NCBI RefSeq assembly: GCF_003336245.1
Contig: NZ_QPHM01000003.1
Span: forward strand, 344,975-408,974
DNA from: Haloplanus salinus
GTDB lineage: Archaea; Halobacteriota; Halobacteria; Halobacteriales; Haloferacaceae
DNA length: 64,000 bases
Direction: 5' to 3'
Shown: one piece after another, positions 8,206 through 17,622 of the stretch
How positions within the stretch are numbered: position 1 is the first letter of the stretch
How the letters are laid out: each line of letters starts with the position of its first letter
The notes under the pieces: model-generated
Seen by the model: only the letters and a program-made list of their open reading frames with translations
Told to the model about the DNA's origin: nothing
The model's database searches: none
Program-made: the position numbers and the translations under genes

Positions 8206-9474
8206 ATGAGACGCACGAATACGTTTGTGATCGCACCAGACCTCGACGACGAGGAGTGTCTCCGACGGTTGCTGGATGCGTCAGCGAGCTTCTGGAACGA
8301 GTTGACGTACGAACGCCGCCAACGGCTCTTCGCGGGTGATCCCGTCTGGGAGGGGTCGGACTGTGGGGACCGATATAAGAGCCGCCTCGGTGCCGCGACG
8401 GTCCAGACGGTACGGCGCGTGAACGACGAGGCGTGGCGGTCGTTCTTCGAGCGTCGAAAAGACCACTCGACAAGTCCGCCGGGGTACTGGGGGAATCAGG
8501 ACGATGGGCGTGATCTCCGGGTCTATCTGCGGAACGATACATACACTATCGAGTGGGGGTCTCGTTCTCGGATCGACCTCCTAATCGGCCAGAAATTGAA
8601 AGAGGAGTTCGGTCTCGGGTACCGCGAGCGGCTACGACTGCCGGTTCGCGGGGTTCCACGGTGGAACGGCACGCGGGGACGTCTAGTGATCAACTACGAT
8701 GAGGTCGCAAAGCAGTACCGGGCGTACCAATCAGTCGCCGTTAATCAGTCCGCCCTGGAGACGTCACTGGGTGAAACAGAAGCCGCTGTGGATATTGGCG
8801 CGAACAATCTAGTCGCCTGCTCAACGAGCGGTGGGTCACAGTATCTCTTCGAGGGACGACCGCTCTTTGGCCAGTATCGAGCCATCACAGAGCATATCGC
8901 AGCCCTCGCTGGGAAACTTCCTGAAGGGCGTCGCTCCAGCCGGCGGATCAAACGGCTGTATCGCAAACGCACCCGCCAGCGCAACCACGCTCAGGATGCC
9001 CTCGTTCGCACGCTCGTCAAGCGACTCCACGCCGAAGGCGTGGCGACCGTCTTTGTAGGTGACCTCACGGATATCGTCACGGATCACTGGTGTGTCAAAG
9101 TAAATCAAAAGACGCACTCGTTTTGGGCGCACCGCCGGTTCACCGACCGGCTCTCGTGTGTCAGCGAGGAGTACGGGATCGACGTTCGGGAAGTCTCCGA
9201 AGCGTGGACGAGCCAGCGATGCCCGCGGTGCGGAGTTCGTGAGAACACCGTCCGGGACGGCGACTCGTTTTATTGCCAGCGGTGTCAGTTCCGTGGGCAC
9301 GCCGACCTCGTCGGTGCTCGAAACATCCTCGCCGAACACGCGAGCGGAGCAGTCAGGCCGATGGCCCGGCCCGTGCGGTTCCAGTGGGACAATCATCAGT
9401 GGCGTTCGACCACAGACGCCCCGGCAGAAATCCCAACGAACAGCGCACGAACCTGTGAGTTACCTCTGGAGTAA
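8206..9474 (+). CDS. tnpB: TnpB of a second lineage, RuvC-II Glu replaced
   Basis: 422 residues. RuvC-I reads AAVDIGANNLVAC (about residues 195-207), zinc ribbon CPRCG and CQRCQF, RuvC-III GHADLVGARNIL. The RuvC-II strand reads VFVGDLTDI, so the usual EDL is GDL: the catalytic Glu position is Gly and the next Asp would have to serve. This substitution is also seen in other TnpB lineages as far as I recall, so it does not prove inactivity. It differs from the other tnpB genes here throughout. Structured sequence after the stop (AGGGGAAGCTGTCCCAGCC) is probably the right end. Confidence 0.88.
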   Translation: MRRTNTFVIAPDLDDEECLRRLLDASASFWNELTYERRQRLFAGDPVWEGSDCGDRYKSRLGAATVQTVRRVNDEAWRSFFERRKDHSTSPPGYWGNQDDGRDLRVYLRNDTYTIEWGSRSRIDLLIGQKLKEEFGLGYRERLRLPVRGVPRWNGTRGRLVINYDEVAKQYRAYQSVAVNQSALETSLGETEAAVDIGANNLVACSTSGGSQYLFEGRPLFGQYRAITEHIAALAGKLPEGRRSSRRIKRLYRKRTRQRNHAQDALVRTLVKRLHAEGVATVFVGDLTDIVTDHWCVKVNQKTHSFWAHRRFTDRLSCVSEEYGIDVREVSEAWTSQRCPRCGVRENTVRDGDSFYCQRCQFRGHADLVGARNILAEHASGAVRPMARPVRFQWDNHQWRSTTDAPAEIPTNSARTCELPLE

Positions 9475-9720
9475 TCGCTCACCCGCAGGGGAAGCTGTCC
9501 CAGCCGGGGGATAGTGGAGGTCAACATCTCTTCGCGACGAACTTCGTGAAACGGGAACTGACCGGCGACACCTCGAACTTCGTGAAATACTCCTCAAGAC
9601 CGCTGTCTACAACATCTAGACCAGACTCAGACGTGGAAATCGGACACTGTAGAACACTTTAACAGAGCAGATTAAGTCCCCACTGGTTCGGATTACAGCG
9701 GACGCGCGACTCGGGATATC

Positions 9721-9734
9721 AATAATAATATTCT
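9721..9734 (+). promoter_or_regulatory. AT-rich promoter of the rhomboid gene
   Basis: AATAATAATATT lies about 20-25 bases before the ATG at 9750, in otherwise GC-rich DNA; it fits a TATA box of a leaderless transcript. The 270 bases before it (9475-9720) hold no gene, only the right end of the tnpB element. Confidence 0.45.
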
Positions 9735-9749
9735 CTCCAAAACGGATAT

Positions 9750-10673
9750 ATGCGGCTTGACCCACTCTTTTCCTCAGAGTTGCCTTTCGATACTGACGAC
9801 ACAGTCAAGCGAATCTCGTTCGCCCGCCTCATTAGAGAGCGGACAGGTTTGATCGACATCACGCTGTTGCTCTCCCTTCCAGCCGTACTGATACTCATTT
9901 ATTTGTCGCCAGTAGGACTGCGCGAGTCGCTCGTGTTTGACTACACCGAGCCGACCTTATTCACCGCCTTCGCGTCCGTGTTCATCCATCTCGACAAAAT
10001 TCATTTGCTTGTTAATATCGGAGTGTACGCGCTTATCGTTCCAGTACTATTCGTTCTCAGCATCGCCACCCGAAATCGTCGCCGGTTCTATACGGCTTTT
10101 GTGACCTTTCTGTTGATGTTTCCGTTCGTCCTCTCGTATCTGAATCTCGCTCTCTTCCGGCCGTCAGTAGCGTTCGGCTTCTCAGGAGTAGCGATGGCAT
10201 TCGTCGGTTATCTGCCGTTCGCACTTGCCAACTATCTCGACGACGTGTTCGATGTCGGGCCAGCGAACCAGATCTCACCGATGCTCTTTCTGCTCAGTCT
10301 CCTCTGTATTGCAGTACTGAGCATTCGGTCGGCTCCGACTATCGGCCGATTAGTCGTACTCAGCACCGTCGTTTCGGTTCTCGTAGCAATACTGTCCGTA
10401 CTCCTGTACGTGCTAGCCTTGTACGATCAGAAAGACGAACTCCAGTCGAAGCTCCGAACCGTACTTCGGACTTCTGGACACTTCGAATTGGCCATGATTG
10501 CCATCGTGCTGATCTTCGCTATCCAGTTCGTTGCGTTTCCCCCAGATCCAGCCCTTGGAGACGGCGTGTTGAACCTCTACGTCCACTTCCTTGGATACTC
10601 GCTCGGATTCCTCGCGGTCTTCACGGCGGTCGAAACCGCCGAACGACTCGGATGGGCCGAGACGGTGCTGTGA
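9750..10673 (+). CDS. Rhomboid-family intramembrane serine protease
   Basis: 307 residues with about seven membrane helices. Rhomboids cut substrates within the membrane using a Ser-His dyad. Seen here: HxxHLLVN with Asn89, the active-site loop GFSG with Ser145, and HFLGYSLG with His279, in the proper order. The hydrophilic loop DQKDELQSKLR near residue 230 separates the core from the last helices. It is a single gene, converging on the 2179-residue secreted protein (ends 59 bases apart). A role in processing that protein is possible but only inferred from position. Confidence 0.85.
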   Translation: MRLDPLFSSELPFDTDDTVKRISFARLIRERTGLIDITLLLSLPAVLILIYLSPVGLRESLVFDYTEPTLFTAFASVFIHLDKIHLLVNIGVYALIVPVLFVLSIATRNRRRFYTAFVTFLLMFPFVLSYLNLALFRPSVAFGFSGVAMAFVGYLPFALANYLDDVFDVGPANQISPMLFLLSLLCIAVLSIRSAPTIGRLVVLSTVVSVLVAILSVLLYVLALYDQKDELQSKLRTVLRTSGHFELAMIAIVLIFAIQFVAFPPDPALGDGVLNLYVHFLGYSLGFLAVFTAVETAERLGWAETVL

Positions 10674-10732
10674 GGATAACCCCTTACATAGTGAGTGTTG
10701 TGAACGGAAATATAGGGCGAGAGAGTGGCTGG

Positions 10733-13700
10733 TTACAGCATATCTCGCCGTCGCAGGATTGCCACGGCGGCGATGATGCCTCCCAGAAGGACGAGCACGA
10801 TAACGAGTAGCGGTACACTGAATCCTCCGGGTTCGGTCGCAGTCGACGTTGGCTGTGGCGATTCGACCGCTTCTGGCGGTTCCGGCGTCTGTGTTTCGTC
10901 CGCTGGCGTCGGTTCGGACTCCGGCTTCGGCGTTCCGTCAGCCGTTACCTGGGCAGGCGTCGACGTGGGCGTCGTCACCTGTGACGGCGACCGCTCGACG
11001 ACCGCGAACAGCGAGAACGAGTCGACGGGCGCGGTCAGCGTGACCGTTCCACCACTCACGTCCTGCACAGTCGTCTCCTGAATCGTCCACCCAGTAGCAG
11101 TCCGGTGGACAATAACTGCATTCTCCGGGTCGTCCAGTTGCTCGGTAGGCACCTCCATTTCGACGGTCGCCGACGTTTGATCCGACGCCAGGGAACCCGG
11201 CGAGATATCGACGACTGTCACGAGATCTATCTCCGACGCGCTGTCGATGTCCGTCACGTCGCCGGCGATGCGCTCGGTGATCGTCTGGACGGTCGAATCG
11301 GATAGGCCATCGAACTCGGAGACCGTCACCGATCCCAGCGTGTTCTCGTCGAAAGTGACTCGACTGACCGTCTCGGTGTCCTCGAACTCGCCGGTCTGTT
11401 CCCCGATATTGGTTTCCTCGACGACCACGGGATCGACATCAATGAGCGGGAAGTCGTCGGTAGCTGCGCCACCTCCACCGCCGCCTCCGCCGCCACCACC
11501 AGTGCCGCCATCAGCGCCGTCGTCTCCACCAGCGGTCGCGACCGAAATTGTCACCGTACGGTTCGCCGTCTGGCCCGCCTCGTCAGCGACACGGACTTCG
11601 ACCGTCCGGTTCTCGCCTGGTTCCAGACCGGTGAGTTCGTAGCTCGCGCTACTTGCATTGATTTGCGCCGATCCGGTCACGTCAGTCCCGTCTTCGAGAA
11701 CCGTCACGGATTCCGGATCGACGCCCGAGATCGTATCGTTGTAGCTGAACGTGAACGTCGCGTTATCGACGCTCGCGTTGAGGTCGGTCTCAGTCGTCTC
11801 CAGAGTCACCGAGGGAGCCGTGTTGTCGACGAGGACGCCGCGAGTGGTGACGTTTCTGACGCCGCTCTCGCTGGTGGCGACGACACCGAGCGTGTACACG
11901 CCGTCGTCGACGGGTTCGCCGTCGACAGTCGTATCCCACGAGACCGTCCGCTCGCTCTCGAAGGCACCGGTGACATCCTGCTCGAAGACAACGTCGGTGC
12001 CGTTCGAGATCACGACCGTCGCGTTGTTGGGATCAGGGTGACTCGCCGTTACCGAGACGGTGAGCGGTTGTTCTTCGGTCGCCAGTTGCTCCGCGCCGAC
12101 GGTTAACTCGGGTGCCGTCAGCGGCGTCTCGGATGGCGTCGCGTCGACAGTCACTTCGGTCTGTCGGGCCGCCCGCGACGCCGACTCGATGTACGACCGA
12201 TCCCCAGTGAGCGCGTAGTCGATGACTGCGTCGCGGAAGGACGCCGTGCCGGGTTCGAGTCCCGCATTGAGCGCCGCATCGATGGCCTCCCGACGGTCGT
12301 CGTCGGGCAGGTCGTTGACGGTCACTCGCTCGGACGGGTAATCGGCGTCGTAGAACGCCGCCGCGCTCTCGCCGTCGTCGTAGTCGAACAGCGAGTTCTC
12401 GGCGGTGACGCGGTAGTCCTCACGGTACTGGCCGTACAGCGCCTCGAAGGATGGCGAGGTCGACAGCGCCGTTCCGTCCGCGAGCGCGATGTCGTTGGAG
12501 GTGTTGCCGTCCGGACTGCCGAGCAGGCCGCGCATCGAGTCAACGGCGGTCCGGTTCGGTTTGACGACTACGTCGAGGCGGTTGTCGACGACCGTCACTT
12601 CGAGGCGGGAGTCGCCGTCGTCGACTTTGTTATCTTCGCCGGGGTAGACGACGACGTAGCGGTCCGGGGTTCGGAAGATTTCGCCATCCTCGACTGTGAG
12701 GGAGTCGCCCGTTTCGAGCGACCGGGCGGTCCCGTCAACCGTTAGCGTCTGTTGGTCGCGGGCGTCGATGGTGATTTCGGTGCCGTTGATCTCCGTGGCG
12801 ACCGCCGAGATAACGCTCACATCGCGGCCAGCGACAGGTCGGAGACGGGCTTGGACGTGCGGGCTACCGTCCGTGTCGTTCGTGAGGACGAACTCGCCGG
12901 CGGCCTGGAAGTCGTAGGCGACGCCGTCGTAGGTGGTGAGGTGGGGGTCACCAGTAGCGACCCCGGACCTTCCCTCAGTGGACTGAGGTAAACTGCCAGA
13001 AGCTTCTTGATAACCTTGTTGAATCATTTGAGTGATATCACTGTGCTTTTTCCTAGATATTCGAACAGATGTCCCGTCAAGAATCGTATCTACTATCGGT
13101 CGCGCAATTGATCGAATAGATCGGAGACCATCTGGTATCGTGACGGCCTTGCTCATGATTGATATGATTTGGGGGTTGTTAGCTGAATTTATTTGCCACA
13201 CTGGTCCCCCACTAAACCCAGGATACATCAATTCGTTAAGTGGTCCTCCTGTGGCCACTTGATGACACTTCGAACGGTCGATACAATTACCCAATGGAGT
13301 TCCTTGGCCATCGGCGCGTAGGTCCCACTGCTCACCGGGGCTAGTATATGGAGCGTAATTAGCGGGGTATCCTGTTAGGTGACTATATTTCGTATACTGT
13401 GGGCTACTTACCGGATGATCTTGATACCCGAACGTGCCAGTCTCGGTTCCAATCGGGTTTTCAAGCGTAATTACTGCTATATCGTGAGTTATTCTTCGTT
13501 CTTTCGCCCATTTTTTATAAACATAAATGTGTTCGAACTCACTCTCAGTTAGAGCAGTACCTTGGCTTCCATTCCGAGCGGCCTCAAATTTAATACTTAG
13601 AGGGGAATATTTCCAGTCATTCCCTGACGAATTGTAGATACAGTGGCCCGCAGTAATTATATGGTATTTGTCAATAACTGTTGCTGAACAATATGTGTCC

Positions 13701-16700
13701 CCCACTATTGTTAACGCACCCACTGCACTCCACGGATACTTATTTGATCCACCAGTATTCTGCTTTCTATAACTAAATCCAGGTAAATCAGTTTGGGATG
13801 CTGAAGTATCAGAAGGCAACGACGAAGATGATAAAAGGTGTGCTGCGGAATCCGAGCTGGTGGTGAAGTTTGTGTAATTCCTGAATTGTGGGTCGTATCC
13901 AATGATATTGTGTTCTATCTCAATATTTTTCGTCCACCCGCTGTAGTCTGTCTCGGTCCAGTTGTTGTTGAGGTATGTCTCCGTCACCACTTGTATCTGC
14001 TTTGTGCCGTTTGTCGACGGATCAAATTCATAGTTATACTTTCTGACCCCTCCCGAGGAGATAATCTCCTCTTGATCACCAGGGGTTATATTCTGCTCAA
14101 CAGAATCGTCTTCATTGGTGTCGACTTTTATCCGCACGCGAACTGGCCGCTGAGGACCATCGTTCCGTATTTCGGGGCTAATCGTCACCGATCGACCGCC
14201 GTAGTATCCACCCTCACCGTTCTCGTCGCCCTCAAGTTCAACGCTTGACAGCCGCGGGGCAGTTCGTTGGACATTCGTAATCGTGCCGTCAGCATCTACA
14301 GTCACCGAACTGCTACCCCAGAACGCACCATCGGGACCGTACAGTTCGAGAGTGTACTCCCCGGTTGTGAGCGTCGACCACTGCACCTCGCCGCTCGCAT
14401 CGGCCTGCTTGCTGTCGAGTCCCGCGTAGGACGCGTTGTAGAGGATGATTTCGGCGTTCGGCACCGTTACACCACTGGCATTCGTCGCGGTCACCCTCAG
14501 ACTATTCGTGCCGTTCAGTTCCGGCGGCTGCTCCGGCGGTTCCGGATCGACCGTCTCCTCGACATCGCCACTAGAATCCTGCTGTTGGGCCGAGGAGAAG
14601 TAGCTCTCGTCGCCGGTGAGTGCGTAGTCGATGATCGCACTCTCGTAGGCGACCGTGCCCGGTTCGAGGCCGGCCTCTTCGGCTAAGGTCTGCGCCTCCG
14701 TCAACGTCTCTTGATCGAGATCGTCGACCGTGACGACATTCTGCGGTACGAGTGGATCGTAGTACGTTCCCGGTCCGTTGTCTCCCTCGTACGTGAACAG
14801 CGTCGTGTCATCGGTGACGCGCCAGTCGTCTCGGTAAGTGCCGTAGAGTACGTCGGCACTCGGGGACGTGGAGAGGGCTGTCCCGTTCGCCAGCGCGACA
14901 TCGTTCGAACTGTTACCGTCGAGGTTTCCAAGCAAGCCCGTCACGGGCTCGGATCGATCCGGATCGAGGCGGACTCTGATGTCGAGTCGGTTGCCGAACA
15001 TGTCGGCCGTAAGTCGTTCGTCGCTTGGTCCGACTGCGTTGTCGTCTCCAGGATAGACGACCGCGTACGTACTACCGCTCCGCCGAACACTTCCGTTGCC
15101 GACCGAGATGGTTTCGGACTCACCCAGTTCCGTCGGCGTTCCGTCGACCTGGACAGGTGTCGAATCCCGTGCATCAATGACGACCGTGTGGCCGTCGAGG
15201 GTCGTCGCCACAGCGGTGTTGATCGTAACCGAATTGCTACCGCTAACCGGGACTTGGCGGGCCTGAATCTCGAGCGATCCCTCGGGCTCGCGGACGAGAG
15301 TGTATTCGCCCGCGGCCATGAAGTCGTAGGCTACGTCGTCGAACGTGACGAGATGCGGATCGCCGGTCGAGACGCCGGTTTCGAACGTCGCTCCCACAGC
15401 TTCCAGTTGTCGGTCGCTACTGGTGGAGCCCGTCTGGATCGCGTACGTGTACGTTCCAGATTGAAGTGAAAGGTCGGCGACGAAGCCAACGGTCGTATTT
15501 GCACCGGCAGCTAGCGATACGTCCCGCGAACCCACCTGTTCGAGATTCCCGTCACTGTCGGTATCCACGCGAAACGCGACTGATTCGTTCGTCCTGTTTG
15601 AGCCAGGGTTGGCGACCGTCGTAGACACTGAGAACTCTTCCCCAACAGATACTGTACTCGGGCCTCGGACATTTTGTATCGTTAGCTGGTCAATGGGCTC
15701 TTCGGGAGTTTGGGAGTCACCGAGACGCCGTATAGCGGTCAGGTTTCCATTCTCATCAGGGCCGAATAGTGTTGTTTCGTTAGTCGCCAGTCCCTTGTAG
15801 CCTCGATTGGGACCGGTCGTGTTTTCGAGGCTTCCATCGGTGCTGAATTTATGCAGAGCCTGTGTGTCGGGCGCACCAAGCCAGAGGGAGCCGTTAAAGT
15901 ACGCAAGCGCCCGCGGGCTTGTCGTTCCAGTTGGTCCCCGAACGTCGAATTGATTAACCTGCTGTCCAGCCGGCGTGAACTCAACGATCCGGTTGGACGT
16001 AATGTCGGTCGCCCAGAGGGACCCATCGCCGTACGCAAGCGCGGGCACGTCGTAGCTCGTATCGATTCGAGAACGGACCTCGCCGGTTTCGGGATTAAGT
16101 TCGACGATCTCCCCGTCGAAGTTTGATCCGACACCATCGGCGAACCACAGAGATCCGTCCCCGTATGCAAGCGCGCTCTGAGCCCCACTTGGGGCAGGAA
16201 AGCTATTTATTGTGGTACTATTCTCAAGAACAATCTTCTGGATTTCGCCTCCAGTGTTAACGTAGGCGAACCCGTCATGAATCGCCAACCCATTCTGTGC
16301 TGTGTAGTTTGTCGGAGATGCATCTGGTTGGTCGGGGTCCGCCGATGGAGGTGACGAACTGTGGTTGATCGTGAGGCTGTTCGGTCCAGAATCACCAGTA
16401 AAGATTCCTAGGAACCGATCGCCCACCGGATCAGCCTGATTTTTGAAAATTTCAATAGAGTGGGCGTACGTCCCGTTTTTGAGTTTGTTCGAATCTATCG
16501 GGATATGATACTGACCGTTATACTGACTGGCTTCTTTCGTTAGCACCGTCCCGGTCTCATTGCGAACTTCGTAGGTCACGTACCACGATTCATCGGCACC
16601 AAGTGCTCGATTGATCGTAACATCGATGTATCCCGTTGTGCTGTTCTGTGCCAACTGGCCCTCGTAGCCGATCCCATGGATAGTCGGCTCGGTCGCATCA

Positions 16701-17272
16701 AGAACTGTACCTGTATTCGCATTTACCACTTCCACAGTATATTCCTCAAACGTCGGCGACGCGCTGAACATACTCCGATCGCCTTCGACAGAGGCGTTGA
16801 TTTCTACGGATGATCCATTTGTGAGACTTAATTCAAGTGACGGCTCCCTGATTTCGCCATTCCCACGATAAATATCCAATTCAACTGAAGTAGTGTTATG
16901 TGTAACACTGTCAACCTCAGGAGCAACGGTGACAGATCTACCTGTCTGATTGACAATTCTGAAAACTAATTCGTTCGCGTCGCCTATTCGTAATCCATCG
17001 GGACTTGTGTCCTCAATCCGGAGACCCTCTGCATATTTAGGATCTTCCCCAGCAATATTCGATCCTCTTGCAGTCGCAACCGATTGAGCATATTGGATGT
17101 CGGCCTCTACTGTAACAGTCTGTGTCGGTGTCGGCGTTGAGGTCGGTGTCGTATTACCGGCCTGTGCAATTACAGGACCCGGAACACCGACTGAAGGAAC
17201 TGAGATGACCATTATACCACACAGTACCACAGCTTGGATTTTTTCTCCCAAAGGGACTCCCCGCGGACCCAT
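10733..17272 (-). CDS. Giant secreted protein: beta-propeller, two VWD modules, trypsin-like protease, C-terminal anchor
   Basis: 2179 residues. Signal peptide at 1-38 (hydrophobic VVLCGIMVISVPSVG). Residues about 330-520 hold repeats of the type ALAYGDGSLW, a beta-propeller. A CARDB-like domain follows (about 530-630), then VWD module 1 (from GDPHLVTFDDVAYDF, His640), a post-VWD helical part, a carboxypeptidase-regulatory-like domain (about 920-1010) and a trypsin-fold protease: TAGHC (His1210), HDIAVITL (Asp1264), GFSGGPVW (Ser1354), an intact triad. VWD module 2 starts at His1444. Ig-like domains, a Gly-rich linker, a PGF-pre-PGF-like domain (about 1940-2090), a Thr/Pro/Glu stalk and a final membrane helix followed by RRR complete it. 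The protease part has clearly lower GC. Likely a cell-surface adhesin or protease. Confidence 0.85.
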   Translation of the reverse strand: MGPRGVPLGEKIQAVVLCGIMVISVPSVGVPGPVIAQAGNTTPTSTPTPTQTVTVEADIQYAQSVATARGSNIAGEDPKYAEGLRIEDTSPDGLRIGDANELVFRIVNQTGRSVTVAPEVDSVTHNTTSVELDIYRGNGEIREPSLELSLTNGSSVEINASVEGDRSMFSASPTFEEYTVEVVNANTGTVLDATEPTIHGIGYEGQLAQNSTTGYIDVTINRALGADESWYVTYEVRNETGTVLTKEASQYNGQYHIPIDSNKLKNGTYAHSIEIFKNQADPVGDRFLGIFTGDSGPNSLTINHSSSPPSADPDQPDASPTNYTAQNGLAIHDGFAYVNTGGEIQKIVLENSTTINSFPAPSGAQSALAYGDGSLWFADGVGSNFDGEIVELNPETGEVRSRIDTSYDVPALAYGDGSLWATDITSNRIVEFTPAGQQVNQFDVRGPTGTTSPRALAYFNGSLWLGAPDTQALHKFSTDGSLENTTGPNRGYKGLATNETTLFGPDENGNLTAIRRLGDSQTPEEPIDQLTIQNVRGPSTVSVGEEFSVSTTVANPGSNRTNESVAFRVDTDSDGNLEQVGSRDVSLAAGANTTVGFVADLSLQSGTYTYAIQTGSTSSDRQLEAVGATFETGVSTGDPHLVTFDDVAYDFMAAGEYTLVREPEGSLEIQARQVPVSGSNSVTINTAVATTLDGHTVVIDARDSTPVQVDGTPTELGESETISVGNGSVRRSGSTYAVVYPGDDNAVGPSDERLTADMFGNRLDIRVRLDPDRSEPVTGLLGNLDGNSSNDVALANGTALSTSPSADVLYGTYRDDWRVTDDTTLFTYEGDNGPGTYYDPLVPQNVVTVDDLDQETLTEAQTLAEEAGLEPGTVAYESAIIDYALTGDESYFSSAQQQDSSGDVEETVDPEPPEQPPELNGTNSLRVTATNASGVTVPNAEIILYNASYAGLDSKQADASGEVQWSTLTTGEYTLELYGPDGAFWGSSSVTVDADGTITNVQRTAPRLSSVELEGDENGEGGYYGGRSVTISPEIRNDGPQRPVRVRIKVDTNEDDSVEQNITPGDQEEIISSGGVRKYNYEFDPSTNGTKQIQVVTETYLNNNWTETDYSGWTKNIEIEHNIIGYDPQFRNYTNFTTSSDSAAHLLSSSSLPSDTSASQTDLPGFSYRKQNTGGSNKYPWSAVGALTIVGDTYCSATVIDKYHIITAGHCIYNSSGNDWKYSPLSIKFEAARNGSQGTALTESEFEHIYVYKKWAKERRITHDIAVITLENPIGTETGTFGYQDHPVSSPQYTKYSHLTGYPANYAPYTSPGEQWDLRADGQGTPLGNCIDRSKCHQVATGGPLNELMYPGFSGGPVWQINSANNPQIISIMSKAVTIPDGLRSIRSIARPIVDTILDGTSVRISRKKHSDITQMIQQGYQEASGSLPQSTEGRSGVATGDPHLTTYDGVAYDFQAAGEFVLTNDTDGSPHVQARLRPVAGRDVSVISAVATEINGTEITIDARDQQTLTVDGTARSLETGDSLTVEDGEIFRTPDRYVVVYPGEDNKVDDGDSRLEVTVVDNRLDVVVKPNRTAVDSMRGLLGSPDGNTSNDIALADGTALSTSPSFEALYGQYREDYRVTAENSLFDYDDGESAAAFYDADYPSERVTVNDLPDDDRREAIDAALNAGLEPGTASFRDAVIDYALTGDRSYIESASRAARQTEVTVDATPSETPLTAPELTVGAEQLATEEQPLTVSVTASHPDPNNATVVISNGTDVVFEQDVTGAFESERTVSWDTTVDGEPVDDGVYTLGVVATSESGVRNVTTRGVLVDNTAPSVTLETTETDLNASVDNATFTFSYNDTISGVDPESVTVLEDGTDVTGSAQINASSASYELTGLEPGENRTVEVRVADEAGQTANRTVTISVATAGGDDGADGGTGGGGGGGGGGGAATDDFPLIDVDPVVVEETNIGEQTGEFEDTETVSRVTFDENTLGSVTVSEFDGLSDSTVQTITERIAGDVTDIDSASEIDLVTVVDISPGSLASDQTSATVEMEVPTEQLDDPENAVIVHRTATGWTIQETTVQDVSGGTVTLTAPVDSFSLFAVVERSPSQVTTPTSTPAQVTADGTPKPESEPTPADETQTPEPPEAVESPQPTSTATEPGGFSVPLLVIVLVLLGGIIAAVAILRRRDML

Positions 17273-17622
17273 GATGATGTCTTCTAACTAATACCACCAG
17301 TTTATTTGTTGGCTCGTTAAACCACTCCAATCAGTGATTAACTGGGCCGAAAGTGGATCACACCGGAGTATAGGCAGTCATAGTAGACGCGGAGACGTTG
17401 ACTCACCAAGGGAAAGATAGAGGTCCCGGAAGAGTGGCTATCTGCTGCAGGTTCTCACAAAGCTGCAACAAGATTCGCATCACGGACCTCACCCAGAGGT
17501 GGTTGGCTGGTCAGGCGTTACGCGAATTTCTCACAGACAAGGGAGTGAAGCGTTCGAGAGCAGTCGAGTGGCCGTCCCGGCTGGCGCCCGCGGTGCCGAA
17601 CGCTCTTCACCCAAACCCGAAC

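Noticed and set aside
10849..16188. Many open frames on the strand opposite the giant gene
   Set aside because: They follow the codon pattern of the giant protein in GC-rich DNA and have no independent motifs or promoters; they are shadows.
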